Assembly (NCBI GenBank): GCA_964036155.1
Contig: OZ038423.1
Coordinates: 3,239,249-3,303,248, forward strand
DNA length: 64,000 nt
Origin: Diploscapter coronatus
Taxonomy: Eukaryota; Nematoda; Chromadorea; Rhabditida; Rhabditidae
Direction of reading: 5' to 3'
Of this stretch, positions 24,099-35,558 are shown in pieces. Positions within the stretch are counted from its first letter, which is position 1. The number at the start of each line of letters is the position of its first letter. A model generated the notes under the pieces. It did no database searches, was not told the DNA's origin, and worked only from the letters and a program-made list of their open reading frames with translations. The position numbers and the translations under genes are program-made.

Positions 24099-25094
24099 CT
24101 GCGTATACATGCGGATCCACATTAACTCATATTGACCCGCTGCGGATGCATGTAGGCGCATGCGAATGGCCTAACTGCGGATCAATGTGGATCGATGCGA
24201 ACGAACATGAATGCGAATTGCGGGTCCCGCATTCGGTTTCAATTGTGGACGCATGTGGATCCACATGGATACGCAGCTTGAGCGCTGAGTAAGGGAGGCG
24301 AGCGTTATCCAATAAAGTGCAGCGTTGTCCAACAAAATCTTTGTTGGATAACGCTACGCACCCCTGAGTAAGGGTCGCGGGTACTCCTTCCCTCCTCTTC
24401 GTAAGGGCTTATCTTGGAGACAATGGAGAGTAACCCCGTAGCTCCTCTAATTCCTAAATTAGGCCCTCAATAATAACTCTGTTCTGAACTCAGAATATCT
24501 GGAACGTTTTCTTGAGCTTGTTCGGAATAATTTCTAAATTCTGCGTTCTCTAATTTCCCAATACTATTTCTTCATGAGCTCTGTTTTACTGGTCCATGTT
24601 TTATCGCCGACATTTCTTCTATCTTTCCCCCACATGTCTAAATGTCTCTGGCTTGCTCTCTTCACTCTTCTCTCTCAAAGCACCCAACGGCCTTTCAGCC
24701 ATTTTCCTTTTCCTTTCCTATTTCCAATCGATAACACATTTCTAACCAGATGAATGCGATATATGAGAGTAAAGAGCAATAAGATTTATCAGAAAATTTC
24801 GATGAAAACTTTTCGAATTACTAAGAAATATAGATGGAAGATTTTGAAATAAAACTTTCACAATTTTCAATTTTATTAATTTCTTATAATGTTTATCTTC
24901 TTTTCTAATCTCTAAAAAAGTAAATAATGCATTATATAAAAATGCATGTATCATAATTTGATCTTCCGCCTTTAGTCTCAGATTTGATTCCTACTTTGTA
25001 GATCTCAATTCAATTTTTTAAAGATTGATTCTAGTGTCAAGGTCACAAATAGCGTTAGAAAAATGATCTGCGCAATTATTTGAACATCAGCCCA

Positions 25095-25196
25095 GGGCTT
25101 GGACTCAAGTTCAACTTACAAGGGTTGTAAGTTGAAAATTTTCAACCCTTGTAAATGAACTTACAAGCATTATAAATTGAACTTGAGTCCAAGCCC
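25095..25196. repeat. Foldback element, GGGCTTGGACTCAAG arms
   Basis: Perfect 20-nt outer arms GGGCTTGGACTCAAGTTCAA and its reverse complement, with a nested hairpin TTACAAGGGTTG / CAACCCTTGTAA inside. It lies in intergenic DNA. I see no clear target duplication. Confidence 0.7.
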
Positions 25197-26058
25197 AGAC
25201 TTGGGACTTCTCCACAGCAGCTGCAGTGGCCAAATTAAAACAAAAAAGTCTCAAGTCTGACATCAGTTTCTTTTTAAACTCTTTTTCCGACTTCGATCGA
25301 TAAACTAATAGGGCCAAATGGCGTGGTGCAACCTATGGCTGTTGGTTTCGTTTAGACTAATTTGAAGTTGCCTCTTTTTTCTTTTTTAAATGACGAAGTA
25401 CTGCAAATCCAATTAAATCTTCGAAGAGCAAAGCATAACAGCACCATTTTGAATCGATATGCCTTATTTAGCATGTCTAAAGTAGACACATTATCTCAAG
25501 GCGAATTACTTCCCGGTGGTTAATTTTCTCATTTGATTTCAGGACTGGGTATGGTTCTTTTATTCATATCCCAGATCCTCGAATTTAAGATATTGACCTT
25601 CACAATTTATGCAAATTCGTCAACATACTTCTTCGTTCTTAAAAATCTCATTTTTTAATACTTTTACTTCGAAGTTTGGATTTGGAAAAAGGAGTAAATT
25701 TATATCCTTTCATTGTAACCATTCAGACTTGCAAGTTTGTCAATCCGATATATTTGAGTATTGTTGAAAAATATCGTAGCCTATTCGTCATCATGGATAA
25801 GAGAGCACTAGACAATAACGAATCTTATATCGGATCGACAAACTCCCAACATCTGAAACCATTAGTTATTTCTCATTTACAGTTTTTTTTATGTGAGTCA
25901 GTCGTCATCAATCACATTTCACAATGTATCACAACAGTTACACTAACTGTAAATTCTCATAAATTCTCCGTGTCGATTGATTACGCACGCGTAATTTGAG
26001 ATTTTCTTTCGTTAGTTTATTTTTCTTGTCTATTATTCAATTGTTCTCAGGAATATCG

Positions 26059-29057
26059 ATGCGGTTAATAATTATTGTTTTATGCCTATATTTAATATTA
26101 GTTGTTACGGCGAAGCGAGGAGGAGGGATAGGTATGTCTTCTTCTCTGCATAGAAGACAAATTTTCTGAGCATACAATTAAACGTAAAAAATGCTTTTTT
26201 GAATCAAAGATATAAACTTCATGCTTTTTCAAGCAATTTTAGATGTAAATTATTTTGAAACGAATCTTGCTTCTTTAGGCGGAGGCCGAATAGGTGGTGG
26301 AATTAGTAATAGCCGAGGTCACTCGGGAGCTCGCACCTCTGTTATCAAAAACATCGGTAGCAAATCTCACGGAGGTGGTGGTGGTGGATTTTTCTCAAGT
26401 GGAAATAAAAATAGTCACCATACTTCTTATAATTCTCATACTCACAGTTCATCCAGAACACATAACACTTATGTAGCACCGAGGTTAGTACTTCAATTTA
26501 TCATGGTTCATTCAAAATTAGCCAAAACTGCTAGAAAACTTCGAATAACTCTGAGAGCTTGAATCAGAAGCACCTTGGAATATATACAATTGTTAAATTT
26601 CTTAGGGTGTTTAATTTATGGACACACCCAGAAGTTTTCATTAGCCATCAATTTCAGATCAAACCCAGTCTACACAAATGGATTCCGTAACACGGTATTT
26701 TCCTCGAATACTGGGTACTTTACAAGAACGACGACCAATACTTATATCATTACACGGCGTGAGCCGTACTTCGTCTATGGAAGCTACCACTATTATTACG
26801 GCCCAAGGTTCGCAATTTCTTGACTTAAAGAAATAGGTTATATGAAAGAGAAGGAAAGTTAATTTTTTTTGCAAGTTGTTTCTTCAAGTAAAGATTTAGC
26901 GAATTCGTGGCATTTCCAAATGATGTTTAGGTACTATCATTATCATCGTCACTCATCCGATATGCAAATGTGCCGATACGTCTTCGATACAGAATACACG
27001 AGTACAAATACAAACACGAAGATCGACATCAAAGATTCCAATTCCACTGATGCTGCATCGAGCCTGCTGGACACGATTGAAGACGACGATTTCGACAATT
27101 CGACCTCGACTGATAAACCCTTCGTCCCTGAGGGAGGAGCTGCTCATATCACCAAGGCTCAGGAGACCTTTGGAAAGGTGCTCGCATTTTCTCACTAGAG
27201 TACAACAAACCAATCAGAAACAAATTTAATAATACTATCACTTGATTTCGTTTAGAACCTTATGCGAAAATGACTGATTTTGAGGCTTAAAATCTAAAGT
27301 AGCCTTTTTTCCGAATTCGGGAGTTATAAATTTCGTTCAATTCTGATATATCGGGTGTTTCAAGTGTATCTCCCTATTTTATTTTTTGAATAACTTTTAT
27401 TTTTCATCCAAATTGATTACGGTTTTTGCATGGAAAATAAAAAAAGTTATTGACAAAGTAAAATAAGGAGATAAAATTGAAACATCCGGTATAGGGAAAA
27501 GCCGTAGTTCAATATAACTAAAAAAGATTTTCATCATTTTATCCTCTTTCAAAACTTAGGTCCAATTCCAAAACGGCACTCGCGTCAAGGAGTTCAGTTT
27601 TGGATGCAAGCGACATCAAGTGTGCTGTGGATTAGAGTGCTGCGACACCGACGAGAGTAGTTGGACCGATTGGAAGTGAGACTTTCATTGCTTTTACCTG
27701 AATTGGGTAAATCGAAAAAGTATCGCAAAATTCCAATGAAGAAAAACTTCAATTTTCATACCTTTTCATTATGATATAGGAATAGTAGAGCAGTTGGTGT
27801 CAGGTGTTCGCGGTTCAATTTTTTTTCGCAAACACCGAACCAAACTTCAGAGTTATTCAATTACCCTCAAACTGAACTGCAAATATCCAAGGGTTGGAGT
27901 ACTTATATTCAGTTTTGGGGGTTATTTCCCGATTTGCTCCTGAATTTGATAAAATCATTGAAATCTTCAGACGCATCGCTGGGGGGATCATACTGATTCT
28001 AGTAGTGGTTCTATGTTGCTACTTATGTGCAAAACAGGACGATGATGAATATAGTAAGTTTCAGAATGTTTGCATGAACAACTACTCTTTGGCTTTATTT
28101 ATAAAAAGAAAATTGAGCTAGAAGATATCATAACATCTAGCTTTATAAGCATTCCTATATTAAAAGCCCATTTCTAGAGAAAGATTGAAGAGTAAAAGTT
28201 CATGGACTTCTATTTTAGGTTTTACGACAGTTTCTTCTCATTCCATGATACACTCATAATATAGAATTATCAAATAGTCTTCAGAATTGCGCCAAATGTT
28301 CGCAGAACAATCAAGACCACTAGGTCTATCTAATTTGAAGGGCCTTATAATTTTCTTGTGTGCTTAAAACGTCAAAAGTTCAAAAGTGTTACGTGTCTGC
28401 ATTGGTTTTCTTCCTATGAGTAGAGTCCCCCTGCAGAAATGCGTCTGTAGTAGTAGCGTGGTAGTTTGAAAGGAAAAATTTAGGAAGGAAGCATCCTTCA
28501 ACCCCCGAATTTCTCAAAAAAAAACCTATCTAGATCGACGATAAACCTAATAAAATGGTTCTGTGCAAAAAAAATCAGCGCAAAATGTCTGCCTACGGGC
28601 CGAATTTGTACAGTGGAAATGTGTTCGTCTTGAAGGTCACAATTTTCCGCTTTTTTCGACCAAGGAATTTTCTTCTTTTAGTTTTTTCTTCACGAAAGTC
28701 AGTTTTATTTACATCTCTTGTGGCATTTCTGTACAAAAATTTTTCCCGAAACATAAACTTGGCATATCTGCTTGGGGACTCTACTTATGTCATCGACGAA
28801 ATTATTCCGTCGCAAGCTGAGTAGACACAAGCCTGAAGAGCTTACAAAAATCTCAAATAGAGGATTTGTCTTCAGCTGTCGTCCAACAAACAACGACAAC
28901 AGTCGAAACGTGTACCTATCCAACGATGCCCATGAATAGTTGTGGCCCGAATAATTTCGAAATGAACGGACACCCTCAGCCTAGTGTCTACGTTCCCCCG
29001 CAATCCTATCCAGCTCCCCCTCAAAACAATTTTGGATTTGGATACCCGAGCAAATAA
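26059..29057 (+). CDS. CX-module type I membrane protein
   Basis: Seven exons: first from 26059, then about 26279-26482, 26658-26807, 26931-27177, 27560-27675, 27971-28053 and 28876-29057. Parts: signal peptide (MRLIIIVLCLYLILVVTA), Gly/His/Ser-rich stretch, family motif (NTVFSSNTGYFTRTTTNTYI), Tyr/His-rich link (HYYYGPRYYHYHRHSS), the Cys-rich module (MQMCRYVFDTE; FQNGTRVKEFSFGCK; VCCGLECCD) with an acidic insert rich in Asp, Ser and Thr, TM (GIILILVVVLCCYLC) and a proline-rich tail (VVQQTTTTVE..., VYVPPQSYPAPPQ) without a strict PPxY. The ATG follows an acceptor (TTCTCAG) by 8 nt, which fits trans-splicing. Intron 6 (28054-28875) is unusually long. Exon 3 is nearly identical to that of the next gene. 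Confidence 0.82.
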
Positions 29058-29365
29058 TGATCACTTTTTGAAATATATTTAAACTTTTTTTTTTTCTAAC
29101 TTCGCAACCATATTTGGAAGGTAATATACTACAGTAGCCACATAGCCATCCAAAGATTAGCCATTTTGAACGAAAAGTAACGTGAGGGAAAGATTATCGA
29201 TCGACGATATTTCTACAAAGTTAGTAACGTGCTACTTTTACACACTGGTTTTGAAGCAGACCATTCTTCTCTTAAATTATTCAAATTTCGTTGAGAAATA
29301 GTTAAAACACGAATTTCCGTGAAGTATTCATGTATCCTAAATTTACGTTCGAATAACATCAGAAT

Positions 29366-29430
29366 CAGAGCTGAGACGAAGTTGAAATTTTCAAATTCGA
29401 AGTCGAAGTCGAAACTTCGTCTCAGCTCTG
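29366..29430. mobile_element. hAT-type MITE, copy 2
   Basis: Ends CAGAGCTGAGACGAAGTTG / CTTCGTCTCAGCTCTG, same arms as 24041-24098 with a slightly longer centre. It is flanked on both sides by the exact 8-mer ATCAGAAT, a perfect 8-bp target-site duplication. Confidence 0.8.
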
Positions 29431-29530
29431 ATCAGAATTATTATTGCTATTTATTATGTTGTAGTCTGTGTAATATTTTCATTACTGCTGTTAAGACAAG
29501 TTTACAGTTTCCTTCATCATATCATTCAAT

Positions 29531-29801
29531 TTTTTTCCTAGCCTTATTATTCCCCACTAGGTGGGGGTCGGCTACCCTCAGCCCGTAATGGGGCAGTCGG
29601 CCTATCTTAGTTACACAGGACTAGTGGCCCGTCCCGAGGACAGACTGTTGTTATGTGTAACAGCCAAGGAATTTTAGGCAAATTTTCCGTGGCTTTATCC
29701 ACTACCAACATTTCTTAACCCCCTTGGTTTGGGTAGGAGCGGGAGGCGAACTTGAGCCATAGCTGTAGGCAGTAACACACAACCACTGCGCTACACCGCC
29801 C
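29531..29801 (-). mobile_element. tRNA-derived SINE
   Basis: Read on the minus strand the head is GGGGCGGTGTAGCGCAGTGG, carrying a polymerase III A-box (TAGCGCAGTGG), then a weaker B-box (AGTTCGCCTCC). A body follows, and a tail ends GTGGGGAATAATAAGG...A7. The flanks CATCATATCATTCAAT and CATCACATCATTCAGT form a 16-bp target duplication with two changes. Head, poly(A) and duplication together are the marks of a retroposed SINE. It encodes no protein and would rely on a LINE for movement. Confidence 0.75.
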
Positions 29802-29876
29802 CATCACATCATTCAGTTATTTTATTGTATTTTGTATATTCTCGTTTGATAGTAAAAAATGCTAGCCTTATTCCCA

Positions 29877-30131
29877 CCCCAGCATAATTGATCATAGACC
29901 ATAATGGCCCCATATGGACCCATGGACGTCCATGGGCCATCTATGGACCATATCCAGTCATGACCGAGCCATTATGACTATCTATAGGTCATACCCAGTC
30001 ATGACCAAGCACCTATGGCTCATAGGTAGCACATGGACGTCTATGGGCCCAGATGGGGGCATCTATGTGCCATGACCCTGGGCTATGGCTCCATATGGGG
30101 CCATTATGGCCTATGACCAATAATTCTGGGG
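29877..30131. repeat. CATATGG-rich foldback element
   Basis: Arms start CCCCAGCATAATTGATCATA on the left and CCCCAGAATTATTGGTCATA on the right (reverse complement), both continuing into CCATAATGGCCCCATATGG. The interior is made of many near-repeats of CATGACC, ATGGACC and CATATGG. It is about 255 bp, lies between the two SINE copies, and shows no obvious target duplication. Confidence 0.7.
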
Positions 30132-30138
30132 AGGGGTT

Positions 30139-30271
30139 TTAGGCAAATGTTCCGTGGTTTTACCCACTACCAATATTTCTTAAACCTATTGGTTTGAGTA
30201 GGAGCGGGGGACGAATTAAGGTCCTAGCTTTAGGCAGTAACACACAACCACTGCCCTACACTGCTCTTTTG
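30139..30271 (-). mobile_element. Partial SINE, same family
   Basis: The minus strand carries the head and middle of the SINE seen at 29531-29801: GCAGTGTAGGGCAGTGGTTG with the A-box-like TAGGGCAGTGG, down to TAAAACCACGGAAC. The tail half is missing where the CATATGG foldback begins. Confidence 0.65.
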
Positions 30272-31010
30272 CTCTTATCTGGCAGTACCATGTTTAAATT
30301 TCGTGACTTGCTCTCTTTCCAAATAAGTCTTGCGTTATGCCGAATTTTTAAGTTGCTGTTTTCATTTGCTATGACATTTACAGCATATTCGGGTATTTTT
30401 CACCGTTAATCTTTGATTTTTGATATTGGTCTAATTCTAGAAACAAAATAAATTATTAATTCAAAAACACAATTGTTTTTCTCTGGCTGACCTAATAAAT
30501 CAACATCTAACTTTCCAAATTGAGGCATGTTTCGTTGATTTATCAAATCGATTTTTCAAATTTCTTCCGTTTTCAGAAGTGTCTGGTAGTTTTTAAGTTC
30601 CTTTTCAGTGAATCGTTATCTGACCTTTCGGTTATTTGTTTCTGAATCTGATTTATGCAATCAGATCATTTTAGGATTAAAACCTAAGAAATCCGATTGA
30701 CCTGTTAAAATAGGTTAAGGCTAACTTTTCTTTTATCGACTTAGTAACGCATTTGTTTCTTGCTGATGCAAAATAAACATTTTTGTCATATCGATTTCTT
30801 TTTCTTTAACCAACTGTTCTTTTGGTGTCTGACTTTAAAACAGTTTTCTTTATGATTCAGAAACTAGCAATTTCGCAAAATAACATAATTTTCTTTTTTG
30901 TAAAGCTTCTTCCGGTAAATTCATCATTGCCGATCTATTTCGGTATTTCCGCTCTATTTACTATTTATGGTTTCCATTTTGTCGACAGTTTATCATTTTA
31001 GCGAAAATCG

Positions 31011-33230
31011 ATGCGACTGGTCTTTCTTCTGATATGTCTAGTGCTAATCGAAATCTCTTCCCCTAAATCGAGTAGAGGTAAGAGACTTCGTAAATGTCAT
31101 ATTTAAAATTCGTTCAATAACGGGTAAATCATGGGTAATTCTTCGATTTTGGACGAAATTTTCGAATTGGTGTCATTTTTCTGTCTGCTATCAGAAATAC
31201 GCATTTTCGCCTAAAGTCAGATTTCCATTCCACTTTCAGGCGGCAGTCGCGGTCGTTCGAGTTCTCGTTCGCATTCGTCACATTCGAGTAGTCACCGATC
31301 AAGTAGCCACAGTTCTAGTGGTAGCTCATGGTTTTCCAGCAGAAGTCGAGGCTCAAGCAGTTCGCGAAGCTATTATCGTTCCTATTCTCCACCCAAGTAA
31401 TTTTATTTATACATTCAGGAATTTCGGAAACTTCCTCTCGGAAGTAAATTCTCGTTATGAAGTGCTGGAAGGAAGGCTTCCGAAAGTTTATGGATCCGGG
31501 GGCATAGACTTTTTCTAATGATATTTAATTCTCAGACCGAACCCAGTCTACACAAATGGATTCCGTAACACGGTATTTTCCTCGAATACTGGGTACTTTA
31601 CAAGAACGACGACCAATACTTATATCATTACACGGCGTGAGCCGTACTTCGTCTATGGGAATTATCATTATTATTACGGTCCAAGGTTCGCAACTTCTTG
31701 ACTTATAGAAATCGGTTATATTAGAGAGAAGGAAATTCAACTTGTTTTTTTGCAAGCTATTTCTTCAAGTAAAGATTTTTGCGAATCCGTGGCATTTCAA
31801 AACGATGTCTAGGTACTACTATTATCATCGTCACGCATCCGATATGCAAATGTGTCGATTCGTCTTCGATACTAGCAAAACACGATCATACGATGTCAAA
31901 CCCCTGAATTACACAGGTAAAATAAAACTATTTCCACAAAATAAATTACGTCATGTAAATTCTTTTGAAGGAAATGATAATCCCGAAGCTGAACCATTTA
32001 TTCCGGAGGGTGGGGTTCATCATACCAGTAAGGCGGATTCGGATTTCGGAAAGGTACACAACATTTGTATTTTGGATAATATCCTTGCAATTTCGATAAG
32101 CAATGAATTGATAAATGGATATAATATTGTCTTGATTTTCAACCGAACGTTCTGGTAATCTTTTCTATGTAACTTGAGGTACAATTCGAGAACGGTACTC
32201 AAGTTCGAGAGGTCAGTTTCGGATGCCGAAGATACGAAGTCTGCTGCGGGTTGGAATGCTGCGGCGATTCCGAAGGATACAGTATTGCTGAATAGTGAGT
32301 AAATTCTCTTCTAAAACTATGGATCTTGATGGTAATCAGTCATATTTCAGTATATCTATATTTATAATTTTATTGGCTGCCTTCATCTATTGCGTGTGCC
32401 GTTGCATTGAGTCAGATGACGATGAAAATCATAGTTACAGTAAGTCATTCGTTTTAATGAATCGTGATATTTGAAAATTGGTAAATAAAGAAACTTCTGC
32501 CAGAAAAGATAAAGTGATGAGAATGTCTATAAACATCTCAGGGAGGAATATTCTGTCAACTTATCGTCCTGAGGCTCTAAATAGAATGCCGAAATAGCTA
32601 TAATAGTTACAATTTTGAAATTCCAAATGTAGCTGAAATTCGTCAAACCACTACAACGACATACGAACCCGTCAGTTATCGACCTCCGAGTCCTAAGCAA
32701 AGCGCGGAATCGCGACAGGAACGGGCTGATAGGATGTACAAACAGGTGATACATTCATAATCATCGTTTTTTTCCGTAAAGCTATTCCATTTTTTGTACA
32801 AATATTAAACTATCATGGAGTTAAGGGGTAAAAATTCATTTATTTTCTTCAACGATGATTTGGACTGTCTATCACTTCACAACCTAGAAATCTCGTTAAT
32901 TAGTGGGGTTAGAATGGGTTGGCTTTCTTTCCGATACATTTCGCATCAATTGATGATTTTTTACTTGACAAAATGGTGAATAATCAAAATTTTCGTTACA
33001 ATCAAGTATTAAAATAAACTTGGAGTTAAAAGCAGCAATGTTCATAATTACAGGCGAAGGAAATTGGCGCCAGGGAGGAAACACTTGATAGTATAGAAGA
33101 AATTTTCGGACCTATTTCGAAGCACCTCAAACAACAAAAGGAACCTTCTGCCCCGGAGATTCCACAAGAAAACCAGCAACCGGAAAAGAGTGAAGAAGAA
33201 AAATTAGCGGAGAAATTGGAAGCCCGCTAA
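31011..33230 (+). CDS. CX-module type I membrane protein with charged coiled tail
   Basis: Exons: 31011 on, about 31240-31398, 31536-31685, about 31811-32054 (possibly split), about 32180-32292, 32351-32441, about 32635-32744 and 33054-33230. Parts: signal peptide (MRLVFLLICLVLIEISSP), Ser/Arg/His-rich stretch, family motif (NTVFSSNTGYFTRTTTNTYI), Tyr/His link, the Cys-rich module (MQMCRFVFDTS; FENGTQVREVSFGCR; VCCGLECCGD), TM (ISIFIILLAAFIYCVCRC), then a tail (TEIRQTTTTTYEP...) that continues into a long Glu/Lys-rich helical end (EEEKLAEKLEAR), unlike the proline-rich tails of its relatives. The stretch 31917-31970 begins GTAA and ends AAG but is 54 nt and open in frame, so it may be intron or coding. 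Confidence 0.8.
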
Positions 33231-34135
33231 ATCTCTGAATCCATGAGCAGTGCCCAGCAATAATTATAACACTAAAAGTCTGTTTCATATGAATTTACGA
33301 CTTTTTCGCAGCATTGAAATACGTTGCTGTTAATGTTATAGAAATTTATGCTTAGTTTTCATTATTTTTAACAAAAATTACGAAAGAAATGTCATTGTTT
33401 TACTTTTTGCAAGTGTTTATCTGCTCAACTTTATGGTATCTGAAATATTCGGGTGATAGATTTTGGTTGATTTATTGCTAAAAATTCAGTGTATGAGTAA
33501 AGATTTATTTGGCAATGATGAAAAGAACACGGTGGAGAAAAAATGATTTTTCTCTATAATTAGAGACCGCAAATACTCAAATTTGAATATGCAAAAGTTT
33601 GCAAATTTTGACGGAGTTTGGGAGCAGAGATTTTGTAGGAAATTCTAAGCTCTACAAAAGTTCGCGTTGGGTTGATCCTAGAAACACGCGATCCTGTCCA
33701 TTAACGAATACAAGCCACACCCTCTTTGCTCCCAAAATACGTGTATAGCGAACAAAATATTCCAGACGGCGTGGCATCTTTCTCGGTTTTCTTCTTGAAG
33801 GCATCTATCACTCAAATAAGAATCATTGGTCAATCGATAAAGATAACTTCAATGAGCATTTCATGAGTTAAGTCATTCTCAAGGAGAGAGAAGCTGAGTA
33901 AAAGACATTACGTAAACTACAAAACGAAAAAGTTTATTGAAAAATATTCGATTGGTGTCGAAATCATTCGTGTCGTCAAATTGGCTGTGAATGGGGAAAT
34001 TTTTGAATCAAATGTGTCGTTCATGTCGCTCTAATTGATCGGTCTATAACCATACGTCTCATCAGAAAACATCAAAATTGAAGACACTTATTGTTCTTCT
34101 CGGTTCTTCGGTTGAGTCTTTAATTCGGCTGAACT
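33231..34135. other. Intergenic region
   Basis: 3' flank of the preceding gene and AT-rich spacer. I see no gene or clear repeat. Confidence 0.5.
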
Positions 34136-35558
34136 TTAAACACTGCTTCGCAACAAATTATCGATTTTGGAGCAAGATTCGACCACCATCTCCTTGATCA
34201 TGTTCCAGATTAAATCACCGTTGTACTTGGTCTGAAAAGAAAAATTAGGCCAATTGACGCAAAATGATTCTTATAAAGAAATCAAGTTCATGAAAAGTGG
34301 GCTTACAATTTTGAGCGTTTCAATGTGCGATCTCGATAATATGAACTGCATGAATTCATTAACTTCCTTCGTTGCATCATCCAGTTTGCTGTATGAAAAA
34401 GTCTTTCTGCAGTCGTTCGGAATGTCAGATGTATAAAAATCAAGCAGACTGTCTGGAAAAGCTGCTGAAGTTCTCAATATTCTTGAAATAATAAAAGGGC
34501 GATATAGAAATTTTGTGAGAGTGGAAAAATTGAAAGTTAGTAGTAAGATTATGCCTAGAACTTTTCATTGCACAATAATGTTTCATGGCGTGATTTCACG
34601 GTATTGTCAATCTTCAGAGAAATGAACTGACCTAGGCAGACTTTCACATGGGAAACTTACTGTGATTCTTGACAACCTGACTGAACTTATTCTTGAACCA
34701 ATTGACGGCCGCATTAGATTGATTCCAGCACTCGTCCTTGCAGCAGTCGGGAAACACCTCTTCGTGGTGCTCAATTTCGACCAGGAACTTTAATCTTCTG
34801 TATGCGTTTGCCAATTGATGCATCTTTATTGCAAATCCAATGCAGAAACTACAATGCTGAAATTTAAAGATTTTATAAATTCAGCAATTCCCAGGAAAAT
34901 TGAATTCATCCGAACTTCGCATTCGAGAGGTGTGCAAAGTGATAGATCGTATTATTATCCAAACAACACTATCGCTAAAATCACTAGGTCATGCCGCAAC
35001 AAAAGATCTAACTTATCAAAATGATTTGTGATTTGAATATATTTTACAATGAGTGATTCAAATTTCAAAACAATGCAACTCTATTCAGCCAGTTCAAGAG
35101 GCTTACTTCACCGTTAGCCTTATCACGAATGCACGTGATTGTAAGTTCCGAGATGGGAATCGGAGGCCAATGCGATGCTCCAATCGGACCGACTGCGGAC
35201 CGGAGTCGAGTGGCGCACTGTCGCAGCGTCATTGCATCGACGAATTCGGTTCTCGAAACGATCGAGCGGATCAAATAGTCGTTCAGGTGATCCAACATCG
35301 TCGAAATCGGAAACGAATAGGAAAATATGTCTTCAAAACAGGAAACCACTGACAGCGATTGCAGTGACTTTTGCACTTTGAGTGACAATCAATAGAGCAT
35401 CGTTTTAGCAGAATCTAATATGTTTGAAATTTCACGAAATTCTTTGAGACATCTTGAATTAGTCGTCCAATCACTAAATTTAATAACGTAACTTCAAATA
35501 CCTCGTATCACGAGGATTACTTATTGCCACGAAAATCGATGAGTTTCGTCATTCTCAT
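34136..35558 (-). pseudogene. Unrecognised minus-strand gene, apparently damaged
   Basis: Coding-like exons are visible on the minus strand. They include one beginning MRMTKLIDFRGN at 35558, a long one (about 35489-35105) with KEFREISNILDSAKTMLY and later FSYSFPISTMLDHLNDYL, one (about 34857-34663) with HCSFCIGFAIK and CCKDECWNQS, one (about 34488-34306) with AAFPDSLLDFYTSDIPND, and a last one (about 34229-34136) with NGDLIWNMIKEMVVES. The long exon is interrupted by an in-frame TGA at 35389-35391, and the join between the third and fourth exons as read shifts frame. Either it is a pseudogene or it has a structure I have not resolved, for example a later start. Cysteines suggest a secreted product. 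Family not recognised. Confidence 0.4.

Larger units (their letters stand above)
22531..26058. other. Long repeat-rich intergenic region
   Basis: It holds an SL1-like sequence on the minus strand (23144-23165), a hAT-type MITE (24041-24098), a block of short GCGGATCCACAT-like repeats (about 24110-24260), a hairpin GTTGTCCAACAAA-atct-TTGTTGGATAAC (about 24323-24352), a larger foldback (25095-25196) and a hairpin with 17-nt arms (25736-25752 and 25826-25842). An open frame at 25676-25999 overlaps the last hairpin and shows no protein character, so I leave it out. Confidence 0.5.
29058..31010. other. Intergenic region with transposon remains
   Basis: It contains a hAT-type MITE (29366-29430), a tRNA-derived SINE (29531-29801), a CATATGG-rich foldback (29877-30131) and a partial second SINE (about 30139-30271). 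The stretch 30280-31010 is AT-rich with nothing recognisable. No coding region. Confidence 0.6.

Noticed and set aside
25676..25999. Plus-strand open frame of 107 codons
   Set aside because: Covers the hairpin at 25736-25842, has random composition, and no exon partners.
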